Notes under the pieces: generated by a model
What the model was told of the DNA's origin: nothing
Databases searched by the model: none
What the model saw: only the letters and a program-made list of their open reading frames with translations
Shown: positions 24,963-35,105 of the stretch, in pieces
Layout of the letters: each line of letters begins with the position of its first letter
Position numbering within the stretch: position 1 is the stretch's first letter
Translations under genes and position numbers: made by a program
DNA from: Phragmites australis
Taxonomy: Eukaryota; Streptophyta; Magnoliopsida; Poales; Poaceae
Direction: 5' to 3'
NCBI RefSeq assembly: GCF_958298935.1
Contig: NC_084923.1
Span: 24,404,501 to 24,468,500, forward strand
Length of the DNA stretch: 64,000 nt

Positions 24963-25770
24963 ATGGATAGCTATATGCAACTATTGAGTGGCCAAAATGT
25001 TGATGGCAGCCAATTTTGGGGTGGCAGCCAATTTGCAAGTCCACTCGAGGAACAAGGAGATGAGGAAGTGCAAGTTGTGGAAGGTACACCACTTGTGAAA
25101 CCAAGCAAGAAGAGAATAAAAAATTTCAGTGAAAAGGAGTACATTCTTTTGGTGTTGGCATGGCTAGAAATCGACATGGATGCCGTTCACGGCAATGAAC
25201 AATCTCATAGTACATATTGAGAAAGAATTCATGAGTGCTTCAATGAGCATAAAGACTTTGAATTAGATCGTTCTTCCAACTCTATCATGCACCGTTGGTC
25301 CACCCATACTAGAGAGTGTTAACAGAATATATCCACCAATGCAAGTCCAAGATCGTCTACTCCTGAAAGCAATGAAAGTCGTTATGATGAAGAAGGGGAG
25401 GGTCTTACTTCAGATCCTGGCGATGCAATGCTAGATGGTAAGAAGAAGGAGAAAAAATGACAACATCGAGATAAAAACTCTGTTTCTCCAGGAGAAAACA
25501 TTTACATGGAAGCATCGGAAAATATGTGGCCAAGAAGAAAGAGGCCGAAGCCTTGAAAGAGATTAAGAAAAAGAACACAATGATGAGAGAATTGTATTGG
25601 AGAAGAAAAGGCTTGAATTGAAGGAAAGAGATATAGAGTTAAGACAAATGATCGAAGATGATAAAGTGATGAATATGGATATTAGTGGTATGAGTGAGTG
25701 ACAACAACAATACTATATGAGAATCCAAGAGGAGATCATTGCTCGGCAGTTTGGCATAGGGTCGGGTTGA
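24963..25770 (+). pseudogene. Harbinger ORF1, Myb/SANT-like DNA-binding protein (degenerate)
   Basis: The first frame opens with MDSYMQLLSG, then an acidic stretch and KKRIKNFSEKEYILLVLAWL, the start of the Myb/SANT-like domain found in PIF/Harbinger ORF1 proteins and NAM-associated plant proteins. A TGA at 25218 replaces the usual Trp. Similarity continues in frame with HECFNEHKDFELDRS...MHRWS, then another stop replaces Trp or a nearby residue. A downstream acidic/Lys-rich region and a charged helix (about 25440-25700) follow with more stops. In intact elements this protein binds element ends and recruits the transposase to the nucleus. This copy would give only an 85-residue truncated product. 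Confidence 0.72.
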
Positions 25771-25935
25771 GATGATTTATTATGTATGCACTATCATATT
25801 ATTTTGTATTCTCTTGTATGAACATGTTGTTGAATGAATTATGCTTTATTAAGATAATACATATTACATGTGTACTCTTCTTTAATACTTGTCTTCATGA
25901 CGTTGCCGAAGGTGCTCGATGAGATCTTTTTGAAG

Positions 25936-26889
25936 CTAAGAGTGAGTTTCCTTGTCCCTAATATTATGATGAACTTGAATGAACTCATGTAATTCACGCA
26001 TATGAATTGTCGAAGGTCTCACAACTTCTCCAACACCATCGTAATAGAAGTCTTCATCTTCATCTCGCCCATCTTCAATGATCATTTTATGCATGATGAC
26101 ACAAGCTGTCATGATTTCTCTAAGTGTGTGTTTATCCCAGAAACAGACTGGTCCACGAACTATGGCAAAACGAGATTGTAGAATACCAAAGTCTTGTTCC
26201 ACATCCTTCCTAACTGCTTCTTGTGCCTTGGCAAAATATTTTCTCTTATTGCCTCTTGGTGATGATATGATATTCACAAATGTGGCCCATTGAGGATAGA
26301 TTCTATCTTCAAGGTAATATCTCATTGTATAATTAATTTTCGAAGTTTCCCCTTTGGCTAACTTTGTAATTAAATATGAGCGGTGAAGAACATTGATATC
26401 ATTGTGAGACCCTGGTAAACCAAAGAAAGCATGCCAAATTCAAAGATCTTTAGAAGCAACAGCTTCTAGAATGATTGCAGGCTCGTGCACATGGTCGGTA
26501 TACTGATCTTACCATACTGCAGGGCAGTTTTTCCACTTCCAATGCATACAATCTATCCTACCAAGCATTCCGGGGAAACCTCTTTACTCTCCAATTACAA
26601 GTAATCTAGCTATGTCATTCTCATTTGGAGATCTCAAATACTCATCTCCGAAGACTTCAACAATAGCTTTGACAAACTTTCTTAAACTTTTTATAGTAGT
26701 ACTTTCACCAATACAAACATACTAATCTGTAGTGTCCGTTGGTACTTCATAAGCTATCATGATGAATGTTGCATTAATCTTCTGGAAAGCAGATAACCCA
26801 AGGCGTTCACTTGGATCTCTTTTTTGCACAAAATAATCATCATATTGCTCAACAGCTTGAACAATGCGAAGAAATAGAGAATGACCCAT
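25936..26889 (-). pseudogene. Harbinger transposase (DDE), with premature stops
   Basis: A minus-strand frame starting at about 26889 (MGHSLFLRIVQAVEQYDDYF) reads through the plant PIF/Harbinger pattern to 25936. The likely catalytic acids are visible: GRIDCMHW (first Asp), PGSHNDINVLHRS (second Asp) and RKDVEQDFGILQSRF (Glu). Family blocks GNKRKYFAKAQEA, FAIVRGP and MTACVIMHKMIIED are well kept. Stops occur at roughly 26725, 26585, 26510 and 26440, some replacing Trp or Gln/Lys codons, so only the last 129 residues are continuously open. The enzyme would cut and paste elements at TTA sites. The divergent arrangement with ORF1 is typical. Confidence 0.85.
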
Positions 26890-27630
26890 TCTAAACGTGA
26901 GCGAAGAAAGAACAATGAATAAACATGCATGAAGAAAGAGTATGAATTAACATAGAATACAAACAAAACAATAGATTAATTGCAAACCTGTGCCAAAAGA
27001 AGGTTGGGCCATAGGTAGGAGCATCCGAAAAATAGTCGTTGTACAACCTCCAATGCCCGGCTTCTCTACCGCGGTGAATATACTAACGTCCAGGCACAAA
27101 ACCGTCAACTCGTGGAGCATTCATACATTGATATTGTGTGTGCGCTTGGTGTAGTGTAGCAAGAATGAGTCCGACGATGACGACGATGAATCTAGGAGAG
27201 ATCGATGACTCATTTTGGGGTGACAAGGAAGAAAGAACAAGGCCAGTGACTTGGTATAGCAACCAGATGAATGGACATGTATATATAGATGTGAAAAATA
27301 ACTATTGGAATATATCTATTTGAAATATAGTCGTTGAAAAAATAGCCATTGCTAGCAGTTGGAATATAGTCGTTCGAAATATAGACGTTGGAAAAATTAC
27401 TGTTGCAAAACTAGCCATTCAAAATATAGCCGTTCGAAGTAACGCTATTTAAAATAAATGGTTACCAGTTAGTTACAAGATAATAATAAAATAGAATTGA
27501 TTGGCATATATAGAGGCAAATTTAGGGTGTTGGTTAGAGCATGCTGAGTAGTAGAGAGGGGAATATGAGTAGGAAGCTCTCTACTCAGGGAAATAGGAAG
27601 ACAGAAATAACAACTTGATTGTAGTTACTC

Positions 27631-27833
27631 TAAGAATGTTTTTACACCATCGTGGGCTATACTAGCATCACCAGTGATCAACAAACCAAAATGTAGAGAG
27701 GCGCCAACTGGCACACACATGTTTAAAAGGACAACTACATCAACTGTCATGTATGTCGATGCTACAAAAGGTGAAGACCACGGAAGCACCCTTCACACAG
27801 AAAGACTATGAGCCTGTTTGACAGAGCTCATAG
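27631..27833 (+). repeat. Tandem duplication unit A, right part
   Basis: It matches 28381-28590: GAATGTTTTTACACCATCG, then GATCAACAAACCAAAATG and GGTGAAGACCA blocks in the same order. It ends in AGCCTGTTTGACAGAGCTC, the left end of the MITE found complete at 28564. Together with 23640-24208 it forms the unit that was interrupted by the Harbinger element. Confidence 0.8.
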
Positions 27834-28590
27834 ACTTAGTAAGGATTTGTTAGAATTAAAAACAATTAGCTATGCATTAGTTATAATTAGATGTTATTAG
27901 CCACAACTAAGTATTATTATGGACAATTAGTGATGAATAGTGTCATGTTAAGTTATAATTAATTGTAATTAGTAAATATTAGTACTAATTAGAATAATTT
28001 GTTGATAATTATAATTGTAAAATTATTATATTATAAATAAATTAAGTTATAAATAGATATAATGCTTATCCTTTTAGCAACTAAACACTATATGTGCGTC
28101 CCATACATCCAACTAAACACTCTTATATACTGTTTCATACATCGAACCAAACATGATACTTATACCATCTCATCCCGTCCATCTAGGACGATCACATACC
28201 ATTCAACTTCATACAACCAACCGAACACTACCTTATATTCCTATGAAATTAGGCTATAGAAAAGCAATCCATCAGAATTTTTCTTCCCTTTCATGTGATC
28301 CAAAGGACTCTGTAGGAAAAATTCATTAGGAGATGGAATCCTAAAAAAATCCTTTGAAAACCTCCATTCCAAAGGGGTCCTTAGAATGTTTTTACACCAT
28401 CGTGGGCTATATTAGCATCACCAGTTTGATCAACAAACCAAAATGCAGAGATGCGTACACTGGCACACACATGTTTAAAAGGACCACTACATCAGCTGCC
28501 ATGCATGTCGATGCTACAAAAGGTGAAGACCATGGGAGTACCCTTCGTACAGAAAGACTATCAGCCTATTTGGCAGAGGTCCAACTCCAA
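27834..28590 (+). repeat. Tandem duplication unit B (carries the empty Harbinger site)
   Basis: It contains a left-truncated inner MITE (to 28232), the right end of the outer MITE (28233-28380), an uninterrupted TTA (28381-28383) and then GAATGTTTTTACACC. It is collinear with unit A but lacks the 3.4-kb Harbinger element. The open frame at 28354-28623 lies on this repeat and has no domain. Confidence 0.8.
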
Positions 28591-28777
28591 GAATTTTTAG
28601 ATCTGATTATCCCTAGCTCCTGAAAATCTTAGAGTTGGAATTGTGGGCATATTGAGAATCTTTAGTTTAGGTATTTTGTTCTTATTTTGGACTGAAAACA
28701 GATATTTAAACAACTTTATTTTATCCTACAAACTTCAAATCTGGCATAGATCTTGGAGCTGGAGCTCTGCTAAATAA
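28564..28777. mobile_element. MITE with CAGAG-TCCAACTCC inverted ends
   Basis: The left end GGCAGAGGTCCAACTCCAAG is an imperfect inverted match of the right end CTTGGAGCTGGAGCTCTGC. The interior is AT-rich and non-coding. The left end is also present, truncated, at 27812-27826, which marks the breakpoint of the tandem duplication. The target duplication is unclear. Confidence 0.6.
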
Positions 28778-30140
28778 GATATATATGTGTCATAATGTGG
28801 ACGCAATTCCAAGTCCACATACTCACCCCGCTGAAGCTGGAGCCAGCGACTGAAGGTGAGTGCGATAGCAACTCGCGCTGCCGGCTCGCTCCACCTCCCC
28901 CGGCCCTCCCCCGCTCTCCCCACTCTGACAAGCTCTCTCTGTGTTGCACGAGGCACACTTTCTTGTGTGCTTCGAGCTCGTTCCTCGCCGCCACTTGGCC
29001 CCAGGCTCCGCTCTCGACTCCTCCGACCCGACAAGTTCCTTGACACCCTGTTTGTATAGAAAAAAATGCGTTCGTGTTAGCACAAGGAATGCCAAAAAAA
29101 AGGGTCAAAAATACTGAAACACATGCTGATTGGAATGTGGCATCCCCAAACTCAAAGTGCACCCAATGAAGCCAAAGGAGACAAGAAGCATAATAGATTC
29201 AAGATAGCTAGAAACAGAGGTGGATCTTTAAAGTGCAAGGACATGTGTGGAAGAACACGGGCAGCCCTAGGAGTCTAGGACCAAAACGAGACTTCTGCGG
29301 TAGCGGCGGTGCTCAACTTCGGGGACCGGGCTTCGCAGAAGCAGTTGGCGCCCCCCATGAGTTGGCTCGATGCCATCGACACGAACTGTAAGCTCGCCCA
29401 TGGCCGGGCTCGTGGCAAGCAACGCCTTCCTGTACCGAGGCCTAGGTGAAAGGTGAGAAAAAGTGCCGTAATAAAGCTAGATTTTTTACGAGTAATAATG
29501 CACAATTTAAAAGTTAAAAGAACAAGAAATATCCTACACAATTATTACTGTTAATGCCCTATTTGAAACACAAGGATTTTCTAGGAAATTTCACAGACAA
29601 ATTGTATTTTTGAACTCAGAATTTTTCTCATTTCTGTTGAAAATTCAATTGCATTACTTAAAATTCCTACATAATACGTATAAATTGCGCCTTAGTTCAT
29701 GTGTAGTTCTTACTCCAAGGAGTGGTTATTCATACATGGTATCTCTTCCTTCTAACATCTTCCCGCGAAGTTCTTTTAGGCTGTGTGCCACCATTATCTA
29801 TTTGGCATGATAAGAAATTAATTTGCATAGAGTTTGTATCAGTATCATTTGTCATGTACCTTTTATATTTAAATTATTGCTAATACCAAGAATATTTTGT
29901 CAAAAATATACATGAAAATTGTGGTTTCTCATGCGTGATGTTTGAAAAGTTTACTTCTCAACGAAGTGCCTTTCACATATGTAGCATCCAATCAGTGCTA
30001 ACTGTCATTTGATTCATGTACATGGACCATGAACACTTTTGCATGGGAAATCAAATTGCAACCTATTGACACGGTTAATCAAATAATTTGGTTAGGCGCT
30101 GTAAATAATGTGGGTACCTCGAAAGAAAAGAGATGAAAGG
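28778..30140. other. Intergenic sequence with a GC-rich patch, no supported gene
   Basis: About 28850-29040 is C-rich with overlapping open frames on both strands and no domain. A 54-codon open stretch at 29288-29449 is listed separately. MITE-like remnants may lie near 29560-29660. Nothing else is recognised. Confidence 0.4.
29288..29449 (+). pseudogene. Possible gene-fragment exon, unidentified
   Basis: A GC-rich 54-codon open stretch without ATG at its start (about 29288) reads ...VLNFGDRASQKQLAPPMSWL..., ending in a Pro/Arg-rich tail and a stop. Its composition is unlike its AT-rich surroundings, as seen for host gene fragments moved by transposons. I do not recognise the protein. It could equally be chance. 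Confidence 0.2.
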
Positions 30141-31940
30141 TGAAGGATCAAGATGCCTAAGAGGGATGCGAATTGGGTTCTAAAACCTTTCTACCTCTAA
30201 AAACTATCGCAAGAAAAGTAGCATCTTTAACCTAAATGTGCACTAGTTTCTAGGTTAAAAATATGCAAGCTCGATCAAGCACTATCTCTATTCTGGCAAA
30301 GCAACCCTAGTAAAGGAAATTATAAGAATGTAAATGCAGAAATTAAAGGATAGAATTAAATTACTCAAAGTAAAGAGAAGGGATAGGGAGACTCATTTTT
30401 TCCAAGGTATTAAGGAGTTGGCGCTCCCCCTAGCCCTCGTTGGAGCACTCGCACAAGGATATATCTACCTCTTGATCCCACACAAGGGACCAAACGCTCT
30501 TTAGTGGTAGTCCTTCTCCACTCTAGATCAGTGGACTTCAAACTACTACATGATCGTCTTGAGGCTTCAACAATTACTTCACTATAAAGCTCATCAAGAT
30601 CGAACACTACCAAGCCGTCTATGTGACGCCAATCATCAAGAGTAACAAAATAAGAACCTCACTTGACCTAATCTAAGCTAAAGATATGATTAGATATGCA
30701 CTAGCAACTCTTCTAACATTAATGATGTCCTTAATCTTGCAATTGAGGAGTTTGGAAATCACTCAAGTGCCTTTTCTTTCTCTTGACTCTCCAAGTATGT
30801 AACTGGGCTTAACCACCAGCCAATAGAGTTGAAATGAACCAGGTGGGGGATAATTTATAGCCCAAGGACAAAACTAGCCAACCAACCAGAAAAGTTGCAC
30901 TCACCAGAAGTTCTGGTGAGACCAACTTCTCATCATAGGAACATTCGGTGAGGCCAACTTCTCATAACCAGAACTTCTCAACTCCAAAGTTAGATGTTAA
31001 CTTTAATTCTAGAGATAATTCCTTGCGTGCCACTGAATATTAACAAAATTCTCGATTTGCCATTAAAAAATCATGATCCCTTCCATGCCATCACTTAATT
31101 TTTTCCTTTCCATGCTGTCATAATAGAGGTGACGGTAATGACACTTAGGAGATGAAAAACTAAATTGGTGGCATGAAATGGATCATGCTTTTTTCAGTGG
31201 CAAATCGAGAATTTCGTTAACATTCAGTGGTGCACAGGGAATTATCTCTTAATTCTACTCATCAAAAGTTTCGATGAGAATTTCAAATTCTCCACCAGAA
31301 CATTCATTGAGCAGAAGACTAATCTTCCATTGCTAACACACAAACAATCACCTTCCTCCGTCGACAAGCTTCCGGTGCACTCACCGGAATTTTCGGTGAA
31401 TAAGATTGACTTGAACTTCACAAAAGTGACCCCTACTGGGAACATTCCCTGGTGCAAAGCTTCTGGTGAGTAGAGGATCTTGATCTTCACTAAAAATGAC
31501 CCAACAGTAAACCTTCTTTGGTGAAAGCTTCTAGTGAACGCGTAAGATTCAAGTGAGTATAACCTCACAACCATCCTTCCGGCGAGCACACCTAAGCTTC
31601 TAGAGAGTAGAAATACCTAGGGACTTCTCCGATTCAAATAATCTTTATCCCATCTTTGACTTTTTCAACACTTTAGGCTTTCTCTGAGGTACTTAATGCT
31701 AGACTTGTCTAGTGTGCATTACAACTACCTCTCTAGCTTAAACTATATCAAACTACTATCATCACCCCCTTAATAGTACAATCAAAGAAAAAACAAAGTA
31801 CTATGCTACTCTAGGTGTCTCCCAACACCAAATGACACTTAGAACTAGATAGACCTTAATCTTCGCGCATATCCATTGAACCATCAACATGAAAACTAAT
31901 ATAGGGGTCGAGAATACCCAAACATTATTATCGTGACCTA
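30141..31940 (-). repeat. Reverse-oriented copia-type LTR relic
   Basis: It begins TGAAGGATCAAGATGCC with CCTAAGAGGGATGCGAATTG, the reverse complement of the ...CACCCCCTCTTAGG... end found on the other copia LTRs in the window. The interior has several CACCGGAA/TTCCGGTG segments (about 30900-31560). The right border and target duplication were not found, so boundaries are approximate. There are no genes; short frames in it are incidental. Confidence 0.6.
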
Positions 31941-31941
31941 A

Positions 31942-32557
31942 TGTCACATTCCAAATTTGTGCATATTCATATTAACATGCATGTCATAAGCATTCATGAT
32001 CATTTGGATAAATTATGTGCATGTTTGAATTGGTTTGAATTCAAATTGAATTAAAAAGAGAAAATCACACAAAATGATTAAAATACTAATAAATGGAGCA
32101 TTAAAAAGTAACTCACTTTTTCATCATATAACATAGGATTGGGAATAATTTTAGAAATTAGTACATCACACGAGAGGAATATTAGTGAATTTTTCTAGTT
32201 TTTTAGGAATTTATTGACTCCTTAAAAATTACTAGAAGTTATAAAAATAGTTTTTTTTGAAGAATTTTAATTTCATTTCTACCTAGTTTTTTTTTGTGAA
32301 TCCAACTCAAGTGGGTTCCTGGTGAATTATATTTGCTCAACAAAATATTTTGGAATTTTTGGAGCATCAAAGCATCCCTGTCCAAGATGAGATAGAGGGA
32401 GAAGTTTTTGAGCTCTCGGTACTGTTCACAACGGGCATGGTTCATTTGGGACATCTTTTACCTGGAATACCTGGTGTAGCTATTTTTCCCCACAGTCTGC
32501 TGCCCTAACCCACTTGGTAGCCTACCCATCTCTCTTTCTTTTCTCTTCATGCCTCTC
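31942..32557 (+). repeat. Older LTR-like sequence, left piece (interrupted by SIRE-like element)
   Basis: It starts TGTCACATTCCAAATTTG, resembling gypsy LTR starts in grasses. It is cut at the CTCTC target duplication of the element 32558-42843 and resumes at 42844. The continuation probably runs to about 44781. Family and orientation are uncertain. No coding sequence. Confidence 0.4.
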
Positions 32558-34510
32558 TAAGAAACCAAGTGGAGAATTGTCTTGCTTTGCATGTGATGAG
32601 GCATTGACAACAGTTGATTTGTCTTGAACTTGGTTAGCATGTGTTTATGGATATATGTTCTTGTTCATGACTAACTCGAGTTGACGGTGTTTAGAATTGA
32701 CGATGAATTCTTCTCTGTACGTAGAAAAATTACACACACCGGAAGTTCCAGTGTGAACATCGGATGTTCCGGTGTTCACCGGAAGTTTCGGTGTGGGCGG
32801 TGTATCCTCACCTGACTATAATTTTTTGGGTAAAAATGAAGATCAATGCATCGGAAGGTCCGATGAGTGTGGTGGCTTCACCGAAGGGTATCACCGGATC
32901 TTTTCTTGCAGAGAAGAAATCTTTCAGAGAAAAATTAGAAATCTTCACATCGGAAGTTCTGGTGTGTTGTCTGTGAACTGGACCGGATGTTCCAGTGGGT
33001 GGTGCTTCGGGTTGAGAAACATCTGGATGTTACGGTGTTTAGTGCACACACCTGATGTTACGGTGTTCAGATCGGAAGATCCGGTGTTTAGAAAACTGCT
33101 GCGATGTGCCCTGAATTGAATTAGATTTCAATTGAATATTTTTATATTTAGCTAACCTAAGATGATTTGGAGATGGTTTGGAGAAATATGTTTGCTTGCC
33201 TCATGGTGTGCAGGTAACGGATGCAACTTGACGGTCGACAACGGGTGATCAGGGCCAAGCGGGGTGCTTGGTGCCGGACGATCAAGGAGACACGGTGGAG
33301 TCAAGGATAATTCTAGCTGTACACATGAATGTCAAGTAAAGTATGAAACAGAGGATGAAGATGGTGTGTTGACAAAGTCAAGCGATGGATTGGGAGTGGG
33401 AGATACTTACCGGTGGTCAAGATCGCAAGACGAAGGATATGCGTCATCATCAGAGCGCTTGCTTCAGGTGAAACCAAGTGGCGGCTAGTCACGCTTTGAG
33501 AAGCATGATAGGGTTTCGCGGTTTGGTCGTAAAACCGTGGGAGGACTGAAGGAGTACATGGCACCATCGCAAAGCATACATCGAGGCGAGGCTAAGTCAT
33601 AAAGGCGATGTGGTCGTCCGATGAGTAGAGAAGAAAATGGATTAAAATGCCCACAGTGGTAGGTAGAAGTGTACTAAAAGAGATGGGTATTTTGGGAAAA
33701 AACTAAGAAAGTTGGGGTCAAGTTTTCTAGACCTATAAATAGATGTGTAGGGCTATGGGAGAGGATGAACTAACCATTTGAGACTCTTGTGCCACTCATA
33801 TGAGGGCATTGTGCTAGGGTCTTAGAGGAGAGTAGGATGAGTGCTTAGCATATGTAATAGGTTAGAGTTTTGAAAGAAAAATCTTTGTAATCTGTTTAAA
33901 ATAGGGCTAATCTCTTTGAGTAATAAATTTTATATTTTTGCATGTACTTGAATGCCTCTCCTTCTAGTTTCCCTCTATTGATTCCCTTGCAAATTTACAA
34001 GTTTTCGGTTTTTCGTTGTGATTTTTATTTTGGTTTTTGGCTGAATTTTCAGCACCTTGTGAAGTCATTTTTCTTATTGCTATAGGCATAAAAATCACAT
34101 ATGAGTGTATACTCATGGGTCTTGAACTCTCTTGCCTCTAGATCATCAACTTAGAGAATTTCTTCAACCAGTGACCTTATCTTTGATTTTTTAATCTTTC
34201 TTCTCAAGTTCCAAACTTTGTGTGGGTATGAGTTATGGATTGGTTTGCTGTGAAACCTAGTATTCGATTTCAACCATGAGACTCACCTTTGATTGGATCT
34301 TCAAGTTTGGTTTTTAAATTCTTTGAGTTTTGTTCTGTTCTAGACGAATCTTCTGGGTTGAGCTTTGTGTTTCCACTGTGTTTCTGTGTTGTGTGTTACG
34401 CTTTGTTCTTAAGGTGTGTTGGGTGACAAAATAGGAGAAGATCATCTATTTTGAAAGAAATTTATTGAGACGCTTATTCACCCCCTCTAGTCGTCATTCT
34501 CGGTCCTACA
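32558..34510 (+). repeat. 5' LTR of copia B
   Basis: It begins TAAGAAACCAAG (the usual TG has become TA) and ends CGGTCCTACA. It contains several short CACCGGAA..TTCCGGTG palindromes (about 32740-33090). Open frames across 32764-33488 have near-identical counterparts in the 3' LTR and are not genes. Confidence 0.92.
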
Positions 34511-34512
34511 AT

Positions 34513-34525
34513 TGTTATCAGAGCC
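34513..34525 (+). promoter_or_regulatory. Primer binding site of copia B
   Basis: TGTTATCAGAGCC starts two bases after the 5' LTR and differs by one base from the initiator-Met complement TGGTATCAGAGCC used by most plant copia elements. Confidence 0.85.
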
Positions 34526-34548
34526 GGTTTGATCCATAGGCCATACGG

Positions 34549-35105
34549 AGAGAAGTGGAAAGATTCCTTTGTTTGATGGCTGTGATTTTTCGTACTAGAA
34601 GGTGCGCATAGAGGCTTATTTTTTAAGCCAAGGAAGTGCAATATGGGAAGTAGTTGATTCCAACTATGAGATCTCTGCTGCTCGCATGACTCAGGTTCAA
34701 ATCGAACAGTATGAGACCAATAATAAGATCAAAAATATTTTGTTAACTAGCCTGAGTTGGGATGAGTTTGACAATGTCCAGCACCTTTGTACTGCCCGGG
34801 TGATATGGAATACTCTAAGTGTCTTTCATGAAGGCACTAATCAGATTAAGGCCAGACGCCAAAGCACATACAACCAATAATACCAAATGTTTGTGCAAGG
34901 CCCCGGAGAGTCTTTGGATGCGATGTTTACTCGCTTTGATGGGATTATTAGCAATCTTCAATCAACTTGTGTTTTGCCCTATTCAGACCATGAGAGAGCG
35001 ATCAAGCTTCGCTACGCTCTTGGCCATAGAATATGGGAAGTGAAGATCTGGAGCATTGAAGAGTCTTCAAGTTACGGCATGTTGACTTGGACTTGTGATG
35101 AGTTC
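34549..35105 (+). pseudogene. Copia B gag (UBN2-type), truncated
   Basis: The frame begins at about 34549 with PLFDGCDFSY, the gag N-terminal pattern, followed by an in-frame TAG where Trp is expected. It continues KVRIEAYFLSQGSAIWEVV, ...NILLTSLSWDEF, a stop at 34878, then ESLDAMFTRFDGIISNL in another frame and RIWEVKIWSIEE. At about 35105 (CDEFS) the text jumps directly to the pre-integrase region. The C-terminal gag, zinc knuckle and protease appear to be deleted. No Met start is evident. Confidence 0.82.

Larger units (their letters stand above)
24209..27630. mobile_element. PIF/Harbinger DNA transposon with both genes
   Basis: The terminal inverted repeats begin GAGCAACTCCAATCGAG at 24209 and, read inward on the minus strand from 27630, GAGTAACTACAATCAAG; 22 of the first 26 positions match. 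It is flanked by TTA (24206-24208) and TAA (27631-27633), a TTA duplication with one change. The paralogous site at 28381-28383 has a single TTA with the same left and right flanks, confirming the boundaries. Inside are a plus-strand Myb/SANT-type ORF1 (24963-25770) and a minus-strand transposase (25936-26889). Both genes have stops, so the copy is probably not autonomous. Confidence 0.9.

Noticed and set aside
30141..31940. Complete solo LTR with target duplication
   Set aside because: I could not find matching 5-bp repeats at plausible ends, so it is reported only as a relic.
32764..33488. Open frames of 70-115 codons near the start of copia B
   Set aside because: They sit wholly in the 5' LTR and their counterparts at 41037-41848 are in the 3' LTR.
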